Of a stretch of 64,000 nt of DNA, positions 34,414-46,985 are shown one piece after another (the first letter of the stretch is position 1; every line of letters begins with the position of its first letter). The position numbers were made by a program, and so were the translations under genes. The notes under the pieces were generated by a model. It had not been told where the DNA came from and ran no database searches. It saw only the letters and a list, made by a program, of their open reading frames with translations. Source of the DNA: Cristatella mucedo (Eukaryota > Bryozoa > Phylactolaemata > Cristatellidae); NCBI GenBank assembly GCA_009760855.2, contig WPIO01000020.1, positions 5,343,501 to 5,407,500 on the forward strand. The letters are read 5' to 3'.

Positions 34414-34445
34414 TTCTCTCTCTCTCTCTCACTCTCTCGCTCTCT

Positions 34446-34478
<33 letters not shown>
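34414..34478. repeat. (CT)n microsatellite
   Basis: CT runs with a TTTTTT interruption, at the start of duplication copy 2. Confidence 0.95.
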
Positions 34479-34481
<3 letters not shown>

Positions 34482-35259
34482 TCTCTGTCTGCGTCTGTGC
34501 ACGCCCTCTCTCAGAGCATTGTAGGCGTAGGCTAGGCAATGGAATCTGGTTACATCGATTTAGGGCTTTAGAAGTTGGCTTATAACGGCACTCGGGCAAC
34601 CGTTCTAATCTAATGACAAGCAACTGCGACCGAAACGGTTTAGCTCTCATTAAGCCCCAAACCTTTGCAGTCAAACTACCGTACGTTCAGCCTTGTTCAG
34701 TACTTTCATATCCTTGTACAAACCAATTCTTCGGTATTGGCCTAGGGAATTGTTAGCTGACTCTCATACTTACACCGTTAGTTCATGCTTTGACGCAGAA
34801 ATTCTAATCTGCCGACAGCAAGCAGGCGCTATCTCTTGAAGGTGGTTCTTTGGCTAAAGCCACCAAAATTTAGTCGTACTTGGAATGAAGGGCTGCACAC
34901 TTTGTAATTGGTGGCAAATTGCAAGTTCTAGCTCTTGAGATTTGCTTGCTAATCCTGGAAGTACTTTAGTCGAATCCGGTTCTAAAGCCAGATGAAGCAA
35001 TATGCACAACTTGTGGCTACATCATGTAGAATCCCTCTTATTTAAAAAATGTGGAAGTGAATTATGTTGTTCAAAGAAAAGGCAACCTATACCAATAACG
35101 AGAGGAACTATCCTATATTAACTAATACTTCCCAGAGAGAACTTCGAAGTAAAACCTATACTGCTGGCCAAAAGATTAGAACAAACCAGCCCTTGCTAAA
35201 ATGCGTAAGTATGAGTGATTAAATGGGTGAGAGAGAGGCAGACAGACAGGGAGAGAGAC

Positions 35260-35391
<132 letters not shown>

Positions 35392-35624
35392 ATAGGCAAT
35401 GACTGAGATCCACAAACAGTTCCAGTTGGCTCTCTGTGGCGATCCTAGGGATAGCTGGCAAGCCAGCTTACAGTAAAATAATCTCGTAGGCAACATCTGA
35501 CCCAGGCCTTATTGTTTTATTACCCTGTTATCAGTGGGTGGCTTGCCTTTACGGGTATTGGTTTAGGGGCCGTGCTGGTTTATTGGTAAATGGCTTCCTG
35601 AGGACACTACGGTTAGAGTAAGTC

Positions 35625-37985
35625 TGTAGTTGCTATTTCCCAGTAGGCACCGGGAATAGCTAGGCCGATGGTGCTGCACTCGGCATACTTGAATGCAGCC
35701 GAGCTTTCAGGTTCGTCTCAAGAGTTGGGCCAGCCAGGCCTTCCTACCTCTGCCCATGCTCGTTAGCTTTCTCACAATGACCAGCTTTCTGGTTAGACTA
35801 AGGGACATGTACCTGCCATGCCCCTTGTCTTAGACTACAATGCTTTCTGCGAAGTTTCACGGTTTACCTTGAAAATGCAGCACCTGCATTTGGCTGTACT
35901 TAATGAAGGATGCTCCACGTATGGACATTCTTCATCCCAGAAGCGTTTGCTAATGTAAAGTTTAGTGAATTTTCTGAGTCTCTGCAGCCAGATAAACATT
36001 CACCATCTGCAGCTGAAAGAAATAATTTTCGCGATCCAAGTCTTAACTATAGACCTGATTACACCAAAGAGCCTTGCCCACCACCAGACTCCCCCCACCA
36101 GCCTCCCAGCCCTTCAACGTAAATTTTGCTTTAATGCACTCCTGTCCTATACAGGCTTTCCTGTGGGTGCTTTAGTGCAATCTGCTCACTGGCAATTCTT
36201 GGCCTCTTATCAGGTAATTTTTGCGTCGTGGTGTAAGCATGATGTTCATCGGATTTTTCTAGCTGGTCTAGGTACTCTACAGAGCAGACGAGACTGCATT
36301 TTTTATAAATTCCCTCTCAGCTGCTTGTGAAGCTCGTGGGTATAAGTTTAGCTCTCTATCTGAGCTGTCTAAACAATTTATTATTTTGATCAATTGGCCT
36401 CGGTCAAGTAGAGAATGTTCGCGAAAGAGTAGTATCTGTGATAAAATTAGCGTTAAATTTAAGCTTAAGTCCAACAAAGAGATGTTAGGTCGATGGCCCA
36501 ACGGGTCCTTAGTGAAGTGAAGGCAATTTTGAATCAATTTTGCAGTTATTCAACCAAACTCTACAGCTCCAGCTTGCTAAAATACATAAGACATTTGAAA
36601 CTCAATTCACCCAATGATTTTCCTTACCATTAGATCCCAAAGGATCCACATGCTTATGCACAGTTCAGCCTACACACACCTAGTGAGAGACTAACTGTCT
36701 TTCACTCAGCAGCTCTTAAGTCTACTGCTTCTCTTCCTCCCTTCCTCCATTCTTCGGGTCCATCCATCCTCCGTCGTCTTCTCTTCTCCAATCCCCACTT
36801 TCTCTCTATCTCTCTCTCTCTGTATTTCCGTCTGTCTGCATCTCTCCCTCTTTCAACCAGCTAATGCCAATGTGGCTGTCCGTCTTCTATTCGGTCCATC
36901 AAATGCATCTAGCTCAAAATTAGGTCAGCATATCTTTTCCTATCCTTTTATCGTTACAGCCTGTAACTGCTTTTGTCTCTCTCTCTATCGTTTTTCCATG
37001 TCTGTCTAACTCTCTTCCAATGTTTCAGTCTTCCCGTGAACATACACATTTACCTGTGTGGAAAACTAGCCACTACTCGGGATATCTTACAATGTGTTTA
37101 TCGTCTCCAGCACCTATTCACAGTGGGAAAGTCAGATCAGTACGTGCATAAGCCTTCATCAGACAATATCGTGAGTAAATTATTTGTCCAGATATTCCAA
37201 GAGCTAGACAGGCCATCGCATTGTAGAGGGTAGAGTGAATCATGCTGGTGGTCTATTATTGTGACTGATCTATTTTAGGATCACTTGAATCCGAGCTAGA
37301 AACACAGCCCCGGCATGCAAAGATGTTTACTACTCGTAACGGAGTGAATTGCACCTCAGGCGATGCTACATGCTCTTCTAAGAGCTCTCTTCATCCTATT
37401 AGTACTGCTAGTATTGCCCCAAAGGCTTGAGCCAGTGGAGCCAAGGCTTCAAGTCATTACTAAAAGACTTATATGACTAATTGTCGACACTGATGTGCAA
37501 TATGCTCTATAAAGAACGAAAACAGATTATTTCAAATCTGATTACCCTCGTGATGCACTGTGAGGGCCCCCAGGTGGCTTGCTTTCGAAATGCCTACTTG
37601 CTTAATCCTTGAGGAACCCAGCTTCTGAACGATCAACGATGGAACCCATCAGGTAGGAGTCATCATGTCTGGCTTGTATTCTGATAGTTCCTGTCTTATG
37701 TAATCAGGCCTGGCCAGGAAATGCGACTAAAGTTATTGTATAACGATGAAGATAACGATGCTATTATTTGAGCATTTAGCTGCCCGACATTCTACTAATA
37801 ATGCTGGGTCGGTTATGCCATCTGGAGAAATTACCTGAGCTATTTGTCAGCTTAGTCGTGGCGATGAATAAGATTTACAGCATGTACTCTTTCAAGCAAC
37901 AACTTGAACCATCAATGCTGAACCATAACGTTTAAAATGGTTTTTCCAGTAGTAACCATACGTTTTAGTAGAAGTACCAGTAAAA
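35625..37985. other. Unassigned region
   Basis: No gene or dispersed repeat was recognised. A pyrimidine-rich patch lies at about 36,715-36,860. The 121-codon frame at 35,965-36,330 has no recognisable domain. Confidence 0.3.
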
Positions 37986-37989
37986 TCTA

Positions 37990-38320
37990 TTTGAAGCTTT
38001 CTTTTTCTAGAAGCTGCCATCATCAACGGCTGCATGGCACTTTATGAGGGAGGTCCAGAGGAGATTAGCTTTTAAGCAGATATGTATGTACGGTGCAACT
38101 AGGATGCAGGAACTATCTGTGTAGCATTCAGCTAGCAACAGAAAGCAGCTGTGCACAGCAATCACTCTCAGAATCAGTCTGGCTCTTAGTGGCAGCAAAG
38201 CAGTGACTGCACTGTGGAAGAGCCTCCAAGGCTTCGGCTTATCAATCTGGCTGATGCAGCCAAGCAGTTCAATCGTCTAAAGGAAAAGGGCAGCAAAGCC
38301 TGCCAGAGCTTTGCAGTGAT
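37990..38320 (+). repeat. Dispersed repeat, copy 2 (partner 25,005-25,330)
   Basis: See the partner; the order of conserved blocks is the same. It ends close to the start of the 38,355 direct repeat. Confidence 0.65.
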
Positions 38321-38354
38321 TGGCAGAGTGCCGCCTTGACCTACGAGCTGGAGC

Positions 38355-38530
38355 TCGTTGAACAATACGATCTCATTTTGCATCTACATAAAACAAAAGA
38401 AACATTATGTCGAGGCTGCTACTTCTTTAGGCGCTTCCAGATTACTGGCTGGTGCTTGACGATTTCCTACCTATTGGCCTTAGTGCCTCCTAGGAAGCAT
38501 AAGCTGGCCAATCTTGGCTCTCTGTGATGG
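38355..38530 (+). repeat. Direct repeat, copy 1 (partner 39,780-39,955)
   Basis: AACAATACGATCTCATTTTG through TTGGCYTTCTGTGRTGG is nearly identical in the two copies (by eye above 90%), offset about 1,425 bp. This is the highest-identity repeat pair I saw in the window and may be a recent duplication or a recently active element. Confidence 0.85.
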
Positions 38531-38769
38531 CAAGTAGAAGTGGCACCAATTCATGTAGAAGTGGCACCAATTATGTGCGTGATTAGAATTGCCCAAGCCT
38601 ATGAGCAGTACTTAAGGTCTACTGTTCAGGTCAGTCTCCAACTACTATAGTGGCTCGTGTGCTGAATGGTGCAGACCAACCCCTAGCATCCTGATTGCAG
38701 CATTCGGCATTCGTTAGCATTACCAAATCCGTTGCCTGATCTCTGATGGATAACAAGAGACCAGCACTA

Positions 38770-39118
38770 AGCTACCACAGGTAATGGAATGTAATTTATC
38801 TCCGTCTGTAACTCCACAAGGTCATAAAGACCATGTGGGGGGTACGCAGGAGAGTTTTGTGTAGTGCACTCACAGCCTAAGCTGCTTTCGGTACGCATTC
38901 GGTAGCCAACAGACTTCGTCTCACGCAACACAGAGAAAGTGGGAAGCATAGCAGAGTCAAGAGCGTAGTTGAGGTAGTGAGTAGCATGGAAGTAGCAGCT
39001 CAGGACCACTGAAAAGGAGCCATAGTAAGCAGTAGGAGAGTAGTTGTCATTGCATTAGAATTGTGGAAGCAAGTTCCACAGTCTAGGACCTGCAGAGCTG
39101 AAGCACCTGAAACCGTTG
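38770..39118 (-). mobile_element. LINE-B 3' end
   Basis: It aligns with 23,010-23,320, from the CTGTAACTCCACAA block (plus-strand view) through GCATTCGGTAGCCAACAG and GAGTAGCATGGAAGTAGCAG to GGAAGCAAGTTCCACAGTC. The last corresponds to the WNSLP-coding region. 5'-truncated. Confidence 0.75.
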
Positions 39119-39119
39119 C

Positions 39120-39780
39120 CCGATAAGATTACAATTACCCCGACTTGTTTAATCTAAGCTGGGCTCTGCTGGAGATTCATTGACTGATCTCTGTTGGGAT
39201 CTTTTGCAAAAAAAAGGTACCGAGTAGCTTTGTCAAACAGATTGAATAGAATAGTGAACCTGTATCCTATATGAGCATCATTTGAGACCAATATCATTTC
39301 GAAATTCATACCGTTACAGCCAAATAGCAGTTGGAAGATTAAAGTGACATCAGAAATCCCACGAAGCTGGTAGTGTGTGAAAACCGAACCAGAGGTATAA
39401 CAGATCACTACCACATGTCTTAAATCATGACATCCCATGAATGTGCATGCAAAGCTGGTAAAAGCACTGTGAGCTGAGCTGCACGGCAAATATGGCTCAC
39501 CTGGACTGCTAGGAAGCCTCAAGATGCTGATTTCTTCGTTAAGAGATATTCTGTGCCTAAATCTGCGCTGTAACCCCACGCAGAGAGGCAGTGCCCAGAG
39601 AGGTAGCAATGACAGTGATGCAGTGGCGGTGGTCCTCTTCCCCCAAAGGCCAGTGAGGCCTTGCAGGAAGTTAAGTTGACAGAATTGGAGACCCCTCACA
39701 GTACAGCGTTCGAGAGTTTAAGTCTGCATAGCATCAAATCCTCTTTGCACCGTGCGGCTGCCATATCAACAAGTGCACAT
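39120..39780. other. Unassigned, contains a 181-codon open frame
   Basis: The minus-strand frame 39,154-39,699 is the longest non-repeat open frame in the window. It has no recognisable domain. In about 128,000 codon positions searched, roughly one open run of this length is expected by chance, so I do not call a gene. Confidence 0.3.
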
Positions 39781-39955
39781 TAACAATACGATCTCATTTT
39801 GCATCCACATAAACAAAAGAAACATTCTTTCGAGGCTGCTACTTCTTTAGGCGCTTCCATAGAACTGGCGGGTGCTTGACGATTTCCTACCTAATGGCCT
39901 TAGTGCCTCCTAAGAAGTATAAGCTAGCCAGTCTTGGCTTTCTGTGGTGGTAACA
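39780..39955 (+). repeat. Direct repeat, copy 2 (partner 38,355-38,530)
   Basis: Same orientation as copy 1, with a few substitutions (for example AGATTACTGGCTGG against ATAGAACTGGCGGG). Confidence 0.85.
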
Positions 39956-40439
39956 GAACCAGTAATCACTGCAAAACCTTTTGCTGCAGTAGCTGCAGCA
40001 ACATTGACCTACAGATTTTGTTTGCATAACATCTCGTCCTGGTTATGCAATGTGCTGCTTCCATGTTCAGAGGTACACACTAACCATGTGACTAAACCTA
40101 TTTTGAATCTATGGGAAACAAAAAAATGCACGAGTTTGAGGCCCCGTGTCTCTATCCATTGCCAAACGGTTGGGGACTGCCCAACTACTTAGCCTACAGT
40201 AGCCTACAGTAGCTCTCCAGCCTGATAGGGACTAACAGTTAGCCAATATTTCCTAGCTTCCGTGGCAATAGCATTTCATTAGTAATCCACAGACCGCTCA
40301 CCTACATCAAACACTGCTGTGCACTTCTCTGCAGCCATGTCAAGAAGTAGATACAAAAACTATATGTTATCCCATTTTGTATCCCTATAAAGCAAGCGAT
40401 GAATATCTTTGATGCAGCCATGTCACTCACCCAGTTCAC

Positions 40440-43400
40440 CGGCTTGGGAGCAGATTATTTAATGCCTAAAGACCCGAGTGCCTTCTAGGGAGATCGCCAG
40501 CAACCAGATGGTGCACCTGTAAAACTGTGCGCTCGCCAGAAAGTAAGTGGTTGATCAAATGCATCAAATAGGTCAAAAATGATCACTAACAGTGCAGCAA
40601 TGACTGCCCATGGAGACAGCCTGTTGCAGCTGCTCACTCTTTAGCCAGGCAGTGAAATTAAGAAGTTTGTCAATTACATCAAAACGTGGGTCCCCTACAG
40701 GAAATGCATGACAGTTGAGGCAAATCATCTTTTACTTTAACCGATGGCTGCTTAGACGATTGTGCGACACAATCGCCACAAGGCGGCATGGACAAGTGTC
40801 TCAATTATGTAAAAATGAAATCTGTTATGGAAATAGGCTGCCGGTGGAGGCAACTGATACTTATATATATATAATTCATTTGTATAATTTACTTATATAC
40901 CCCCTAAGAGAACCAAATCTCTATTCAGGCACTTAACGTATGCCACGGGGATTTAGCTCATGACCTAGGCCAGACCTTGATCGGGCGAGATCTACCACTG
41001 GGCCAAACCAGCTCGGCAACTTGGTTCAGCAGGCGAATTCTGATTACACGGTGCTCCTGTAAGAGCTAAACGCTTGGCAGCCAAGTAGTGGCATAGGCAA
41101 ACTGGTCAAATACCCGATTGCCATGCAGATGGCCACGAACGATGGCACTCCTAGAAGAACTGGAGAGTCAGCTGCTAGGCAGTGGCAGGGTCTACTATAT
41201 CAATTATGTCAGAAATAAACATCTGCTATGCACAAATGCTGCCAATTCAAACAACCGATCCTTTGATCTTGCACATGCCTGATGATAGGATTGTACACCT
41301 ATAAAAGCTGCACAATCTTTTGCCAGGCAGTTGCTTGGTCAAATGGGTCAAATGCATAAAAATGGGCATTTGCTGTAAAAAGAAAATGCCTGCCAGTTTA
41401 TGAAAGGGATTCTCTCTACCAGAAGATGGCATATGACACGACATTGTTAGATAAGGTGCACACACCCACCGGTCAGGCAGTGGCTTGATCAAGTGTATGA
41501 CCTAGGTAAAAAAAATTACGATGCAAAAATGCTTGAGAGTCAAGACAAATAATCCTTCAGTGCAGAAGACGGTAACCGACCTCGGGATCCTCCTTTAAGA
41601 GCTGATCACGCACAGGCCTCTATAGGAGTGTCAATGCCATAAAAATAAAGCACTTACTATGAAAAATGCCAGCCCATTAAGGCCCCTGACACGTAGTTCT
41701 AGTAGACAACCCTATCCCGGATGATGCTTTAGCAAAATGAATCTGCTATATCAGCAAATATTTTTTTAGGAGCTGTCGCTAGAAAAGTAGCAGCCCAGTC
41801 AAGAGTGTCGCACACATTAAAACCATTACCTCCTATGCAGTTATGCCTGCAAGTGGAGACTTCTTCTCGCATGGCCCAGCGAATGGCCCCTAATGTATGG
41901 TGCACCCATATGAGCTGTACACTCATCAGCTAGGTAGTGGAGAGGTCAAGTGTGTGTAGCATGTGAAATCCTAACACCTGCTCTGCGAAATTCACTGCTA
42001 GACGAGACAATCTGTCCTATGGGTGGCCAATGATAGGACAGTGCCCTGTCAAGGCTGCAGGTTCACCGGTCACAAAAGTGGCATGGTCAAGTGAGTCGCC
42101 TTTGTCAAAAACTAACACATGCTCCGCCCAGATGCTCGCCAGTGTGGTCGACTGATCCTGTGGTCCAGCACATGGCCAATGACAGGATAGTATTCCTGAC
42201 AGAACTACACACTCGACGGATAGGCAAGCAGTGTGGCCAAGGGGATCAAATGTGTCAAAATAAAATACTTGCTTTAAAAAATGCATGTCAGTTGAGACAA
42301 CTGAAAGTTTTCTGCAGAAGATAAAACTGACACGATGGGACTCCTGTAAGATCTGCACAATCGCATGTGGCTCGTCAAGTGTGTCAATTTGATCAAAATG
42401 AAAACCTGCTATGGACAATGTCTGGCAGTTAAGTAAGGCATTATTTGCTTAAACAGATGACCACCGACACGATGGTGTTCCTGCAATGGCTGCACACTAA
42501 TCGGTCAATTTGTCGCCTTATCAAGTTCACCAAACTTAACAAAAACATACACTTTAATGCAATTAAGCCTACCAGTAAAGCCAATTGATTTTTTCGGTCC
42601 ATCAGATGGCAACTAACACGACAGTGCTCCTGTGGGAGCTGTACAATCGGCAATGTCTTTGCATGGTTGACTATTTCAAATACATGAACACTGGACATCA
42701 GCATTGCAAAAATGCTGGCTGGTGTCAACAACTGATCCCTTGGTCCAGAAGATGACGACTGTCACGATGGGATAACTGTAAGAGCTGCACACTCGCTGAC
42801 CAGGCAGTCGCCACGTGAAATTTTTCATTTGTGTCAAAGATGGAAAAACACTCTATTGAAAATGCCATACAGACAGCTCCTCTTCAGCTTGGCCTGGAGC
42901 TTCTGCTTCAGCCTCAGGATAGCATCTCTTTGACTTCAGGCCTGCTGCTCTTGCTGTACAGCAAGCCCGGCAGTCTAGCGGCTAAAGAGAAAACCATAAA
43001 TGCGGTGGTGCAGAGTGCAAGTCAGAGCAGGACACTCTCCAGCCAGGCAGCAGCCTGGAAAAATGTGGGAGCAACTTCAAAAACGGGGACCTGTAATGAC
43101 AAATGCATGCCAGAGAAGGCAGCTGATAGTTTTATGCAGCACATTGCCCCTGACTCGATGGTAGTCAAGTTAAAGCTGCACACTTGCCAGCCAAGTAGTG
43201 GCACAATAAAGTGCATAGAAGATGACCAAACAATCGCATGCTGAACATTAACGCATGCCAGTAGAGGCAACTAATCCTTTGGTCCAGCACATGGCCACTG
43301 ATCTGATGGGAGACCAGTAAAAGCAGCACAGGCGCTGGCCAAGTGGTAAAATCGAGAAGTATGTCACCAATGTCCAAATCTAGAGATTGCTACAGGAAAT

Positions 43401-44345
43401 GCATAGCAAGTCATCCGTTGCCTCAATAAATTGCCACTGACAAGATAGTGTTCATGTTTTAGCTGCTCAATAGGCGACATGGTAGTGGGCAGGGCGATTT
43501 TGTCAACTGCATTAAAAAAGTCCGGGTAAGGGAAAATGGCTGCCAGTTGAGATAACGAATACTTGAATACAGAGAACGAGCACTGATGTGATGGGACTCC
43601 TGTAGGAGCTGCACACTTGCCAGCCAGGTACTTGCATGGGCAAGTGCATCAAATACTTCAAAAACGATCACGTGCCATGCCATAATGCCTACCACTGAAG
43701 ACAACCGAGCCTTACTTCCAGCACACGGCTACTAACACGATGGGGAAAACTTAAGAGCAGTGCACTTGCCAGCAATGTCGTGGTACAGTCAAGTGTCAAA
43801 ATGTAAAAGCCGAACACCTGCCGTGGAGAATCGCCTGCCAATAGAGACAACTGATCATAGGTCCTGCAGAAGACCAATGACAAGATCCTATTACTGCAAG
43901 AGCTGCACGATGGCCTGTCCTAGCGAATGGTTTGGTCAACTGAATCGAGCAAGTCAGCAACTAACAACTGTTATGCGCAAAAGCCTGCCAGTAGAGACAA
44001 CTGGTCCTTCGTTCTTGCATGTAGCCACTGATACGATAAAGCTACTGCAAGAGCTGGAAACTCATCGTCCAGGCAGCCCCAAAGAGAAGTGCACTAATTA
44101 CATCGGGAAAAGGAGCCTGCTATAGAAAATGCCCGGCAGTTGTGACAACTGATCATTGGCCTCAACATACAGCCACTGTCACAATGATATGACAGTACGA
44201 GCTGGTCACTTGCCGGCCTTGCAGCAGCCTAAGCAAGTGTGTCAACTTCAGAAATGAGCCCCGCTTTAGAAAATGCCAATTGCCGATTGCCACAAATCAA
44301 TGTGTGCTATGCAAAAGACCTGCCACTGCAGGCAATTGATCCTTT
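40440..44345 (+). repeat. Decayed tandem array, period about 140-155 bp
   Basis: A phrase close to CACTGACACGATGGGACTCC then TGTAAGAGCTGCACACT recurs at about 41,040, 41,137, 41,280, 41,428, 41,575, 42,028, 42,177, 42,327, 42,463, 42,611, 42,765, 43,293, 43,433, 43,570, 43,730, 43,872, 44,025 and 44,171. Each unit also carries TGCCAGTTGAGACAACTGAT and AAATGCCTG-like segments. About 25 units fit the span. A SINE-2 interrupts it at 40,872-41,022, and about 42,870-43,000 is non-unit sequence. Open frames inside (for example 42,831-43,244) are incidental. Confidence 0.85.
40872..41022 (-). mobile_element. SINE-2 copy inside the 146-bp array
   Basis: Minus-strand GCCGAGCTGGTTTGGCCCAG head, degraded B-box (GTCATGAGCTAAATCCC), then GTGCCTGAATAGAGATTTGG and the AT-rich tail. 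It interrupts the tandem array and is therefore younger than the array. Confidence 0.8.
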
Positions 44346-44364
44346 AGTATATATAAATATTATT

Positions 44365-44465
44365 ATACATATAATGTAATTCATTTGTATAGCACCCCCA
44401 GAGAACTTAATCTCTATTCAGGTGCTCAACATATGCCTCATGTTCGAGCCATTTACGGTCCAAGT
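44365..44465 (-). mobile_element. SINE-2 copy, 5'-truncated
   Basis: The tail AGCACCTGAATAGAGATTAA and GTTCTCTGGGGGTGCTATAC are well preserved. The head stops around the B-box (GGCTCGAACATG). It sits at the right edge of the tandem array. Confidence 0.8.
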
Positions 44466-44469
44466 ACTA

Positions 44470-44830
44470 GAAGCCGTGTGAAATATTACTGAAAAACCTT
44501 CTGTAGTAGTTGAAGTCATAATTCGGATGCCGGAAGCTCACTGAGACTGAAGATTCACTTGGCATGTCTTAGAGCAGGCACCGAATTGTTTACTTAAGCC
44601 TAAGCTGGTCTGCTGAGCCATGCCAGCTCGTCCAGCTACACCCAGGTTTGAAAATTACTCTCCTGAAGACATTGTGAGGCAAGAGGAAACTATTATGTGA
44701 ACTCCATTGGATTCTATGACCATATTCTTTCATAAGCCAAGTTTCCAAAAATAATATTAGATAGCTAATTAGCCAGTTTATTTAATCATAAAGCTTACCA
44801 TTCAGATTATAAAAACAACACTAACAATAG
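44470..44830. other. Unassigned spacer
   Basis: No recognised feature. Confidence 0.3.
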
Positions 44831-44832
44831 TA

Positions 44833-44945
44833 ATATAAATAATAACACATTTGCAAGAGCACCCTCATATAGCCTTATCTTTGTCAAGGCACTTAACATT
44901 TGCGGAAGAGAATTGCGATCGAATATCAAGTAGTTGATCAGAAAA
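44833..44945 (-). mobile_element. LINE-A 3' tail, diverged
   Basis: ATT-rich tail, then the stem-loop region (GGGTGCTC...GACAAAG) and GCAAATGTTAAGTGCC on the minus strand. Diverged and short. Confidence 0.6.
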
Positions 44946-46015
44946 CTAAGAGGTTCATGCAGTACTATTTTCCAGCATTTTGAAGGAACAGTCGAGCATC
45001 AGCCTTGATTAGTTACACTTTAAGTACCTACAAGTGTGATTTTTCAGAACGAGCTCGCAATTACATGTAGGTCGAGTTGACAGCATGTGGACTGCCTTGC
45101 AAGTTGCAGTTTCCTAAAGCATCCGATGCAATTAATAAACCAAGTCATTATCATAACCATGTCCGTTATAAAGTGCCGAGAATAAACCACATTATCAAGT
45201 GAGAAAACTTCTGAAGCTTTATTAGCTTACCTTTACATTTACTTGGTGAATGGTACTAGTAGCCAAGGCACATCCCCTCACTAGCAGCTACCTGCATGCC
45301 TCTTTGCACAATTCCAGGTCACGTTTTAGTTTTCTTGCTGTAAGAGCTTAGTCCAAATGCAAAACATATTAAGTATGATAATAGTAAGAAAAATGATGAA
45401 GAAATGGGTAACATCATTATGAAATCTGCTCATAACGTTAATTTATAAAACCTAATCTGTTTCTCTAGTGCAGACTTTGCATAAAGCTAAGGCAACAGGA
45501 GCTCGAGAAAATGGACAGTGCCACTGCAAACACTAGTTGATACCCAAGCTGAACCACTAGCCCTGAGACATAAACCGGGACACCTTTGCGAATCTTCCGA
45601 GTAGACGATGTCCTCCTTTTGCATTTGACAAAGCCCAGACTTTGAGCAGCTAGCTACACATTGAACTGATCAATCCTATAGAAACAAAACTGCCCGAAAT
45701 ATCTGAGGCCCACAAACAATTTCTCTCGGCAATTTGCGTTGATGTAGTGAGCGATTGGCAAGCAAGCTTACCTTAAACTAAGCAGCATGGGCAGCTCTTT
45801 TGACATAACTCACTTCAGCAGATCGGTGAGTAGTTGAATCGGCCGTAATAATGCCATCTGCTGCACGGGCAGCACTTTCGGCATACCTTACTTCAGTGGT
45901 AGTTTTTTCAGTATGTATTAATTATATGCAGTAAAAAGTATAATGAGTGCACGGCTATGCAGTTGGTTTTTTAAAGAGTGTTTTTACTTCCAATTAATAA
46001 GTAATTATCTCGCTA

Positions 46016-46033
46016 ATATATATATATATATAT
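46016..46033. repeat. (TA)n microsatellite
   Basis: Nine TA units. Confidence 0.9.
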
Positions 46034-46639
46034 GGTGAGTGAGTTGATTGTCGAGAAGCAGAAGCAATTTGTATGTGAGCTGAAGGAGGTATTTAGGCAC
46101 CGAAAGGGTACCTTTTATGCTCGTGCACATCCCAGGCTTGGATGCCAGGCTGCAACTCCTTTAGTATAAACTATTAGTCTAGTTTTTAGCATTCTCATAT
46201 GAAATTCTTATCTCTGAAAATTAAAAGTTAGGCTCATTCAGAGAAATAAAACTAAACCAAGCTACGTGCAGGCAGTGTTTTGAGGTAACCTGGCCACATA
46301 GGCACCTGCTCATTTTGGACTAGTCTTAAAAAATCTTATATATTCCCTCAGTCCCGACTGCAGCTCCTTACCTTTAGGCGAAGCGAATATTTACACTTTT
46401 GGCTGTTAAGATAAGAAACACCTAGAGTCAACTCGTGTCAAAGCCACGATGTGACTCGAGGCAACGTAGTAATCCTGAAAATCGGGAATTGTGCATATAA
46501 TGGGCTAGGCTTCGACCTCTTGAGAGGTAGCTAATCATGGATATAAAAAGGTCTTGTCACCTCATGACCTGCCTGTTCAGGGCCTGGGGTTTCAGCTTCC
46601 CTTCACACGAACGACGTGTCACCCGACCACGTCCTGATG

Positions 46640-46985
46640 GGGCCTACGGCAAAGAGCCTCGATGGCAGGCTCTGCTACTACTGCCGATGGCTCTGCCATA
46701 GCTACTGATGCAATGCCACAATGCCACTGCCATGACGGCCATGTTAACCTAGTCGCCGGCTTGATTGATACCTCGAAAGACAGTCCTGCTGCCGTCGTGG
46801 TTAATACCCCTTGAGCCAGTACTGATCGCCCTGCAACATCTGAAGCAACTGCTAAACACTTTGAGAGTGACAGCCATGGTCATCGATAGCAGGTCATTAT
46901 TAACCAGGTGAAGAAGTTCCAGGCGGAGCTGTGGCAGTCAAAGTCAAAGAAAGGCGAACCCGGGTTTTGGGAAAATTTTGAGAAA
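46640..46985 (+). pseudogene. Unit A remnant of the array-encoded coding region
   Basis: Translation with frame changes gives TSEATAKHFESDSHGHR, a stop, then QVIINQVKKFQAELWQSKSK and GEPGFWENFEKST. The first part matches the TSKAATKHF block of unit B. The later KFQAELWQ-like part is longest here and is broken in the other units. No known family is recognised. It is an old coding exon at best. Confidence 0.45.

Noticed and set aside
39154-39699. 181-codon open frame on the minus strand
   Set aside because: No domain or homologue is recognisable. With about 6,000 stop codons expected in six frames of 64 kb, roughly one open run of this length arises by chance.
42831-43244. 137-codon open frame on the plus strand
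   Set aside because: It lies within the 146-bp tandem array and is not open in neighbouring units.
40440-44345. CRISPR-like array
   Set aside because: Units are about 146 bp, diverged, without alternating identical repeats and unique spacers, and the sequence is eukaryotic.
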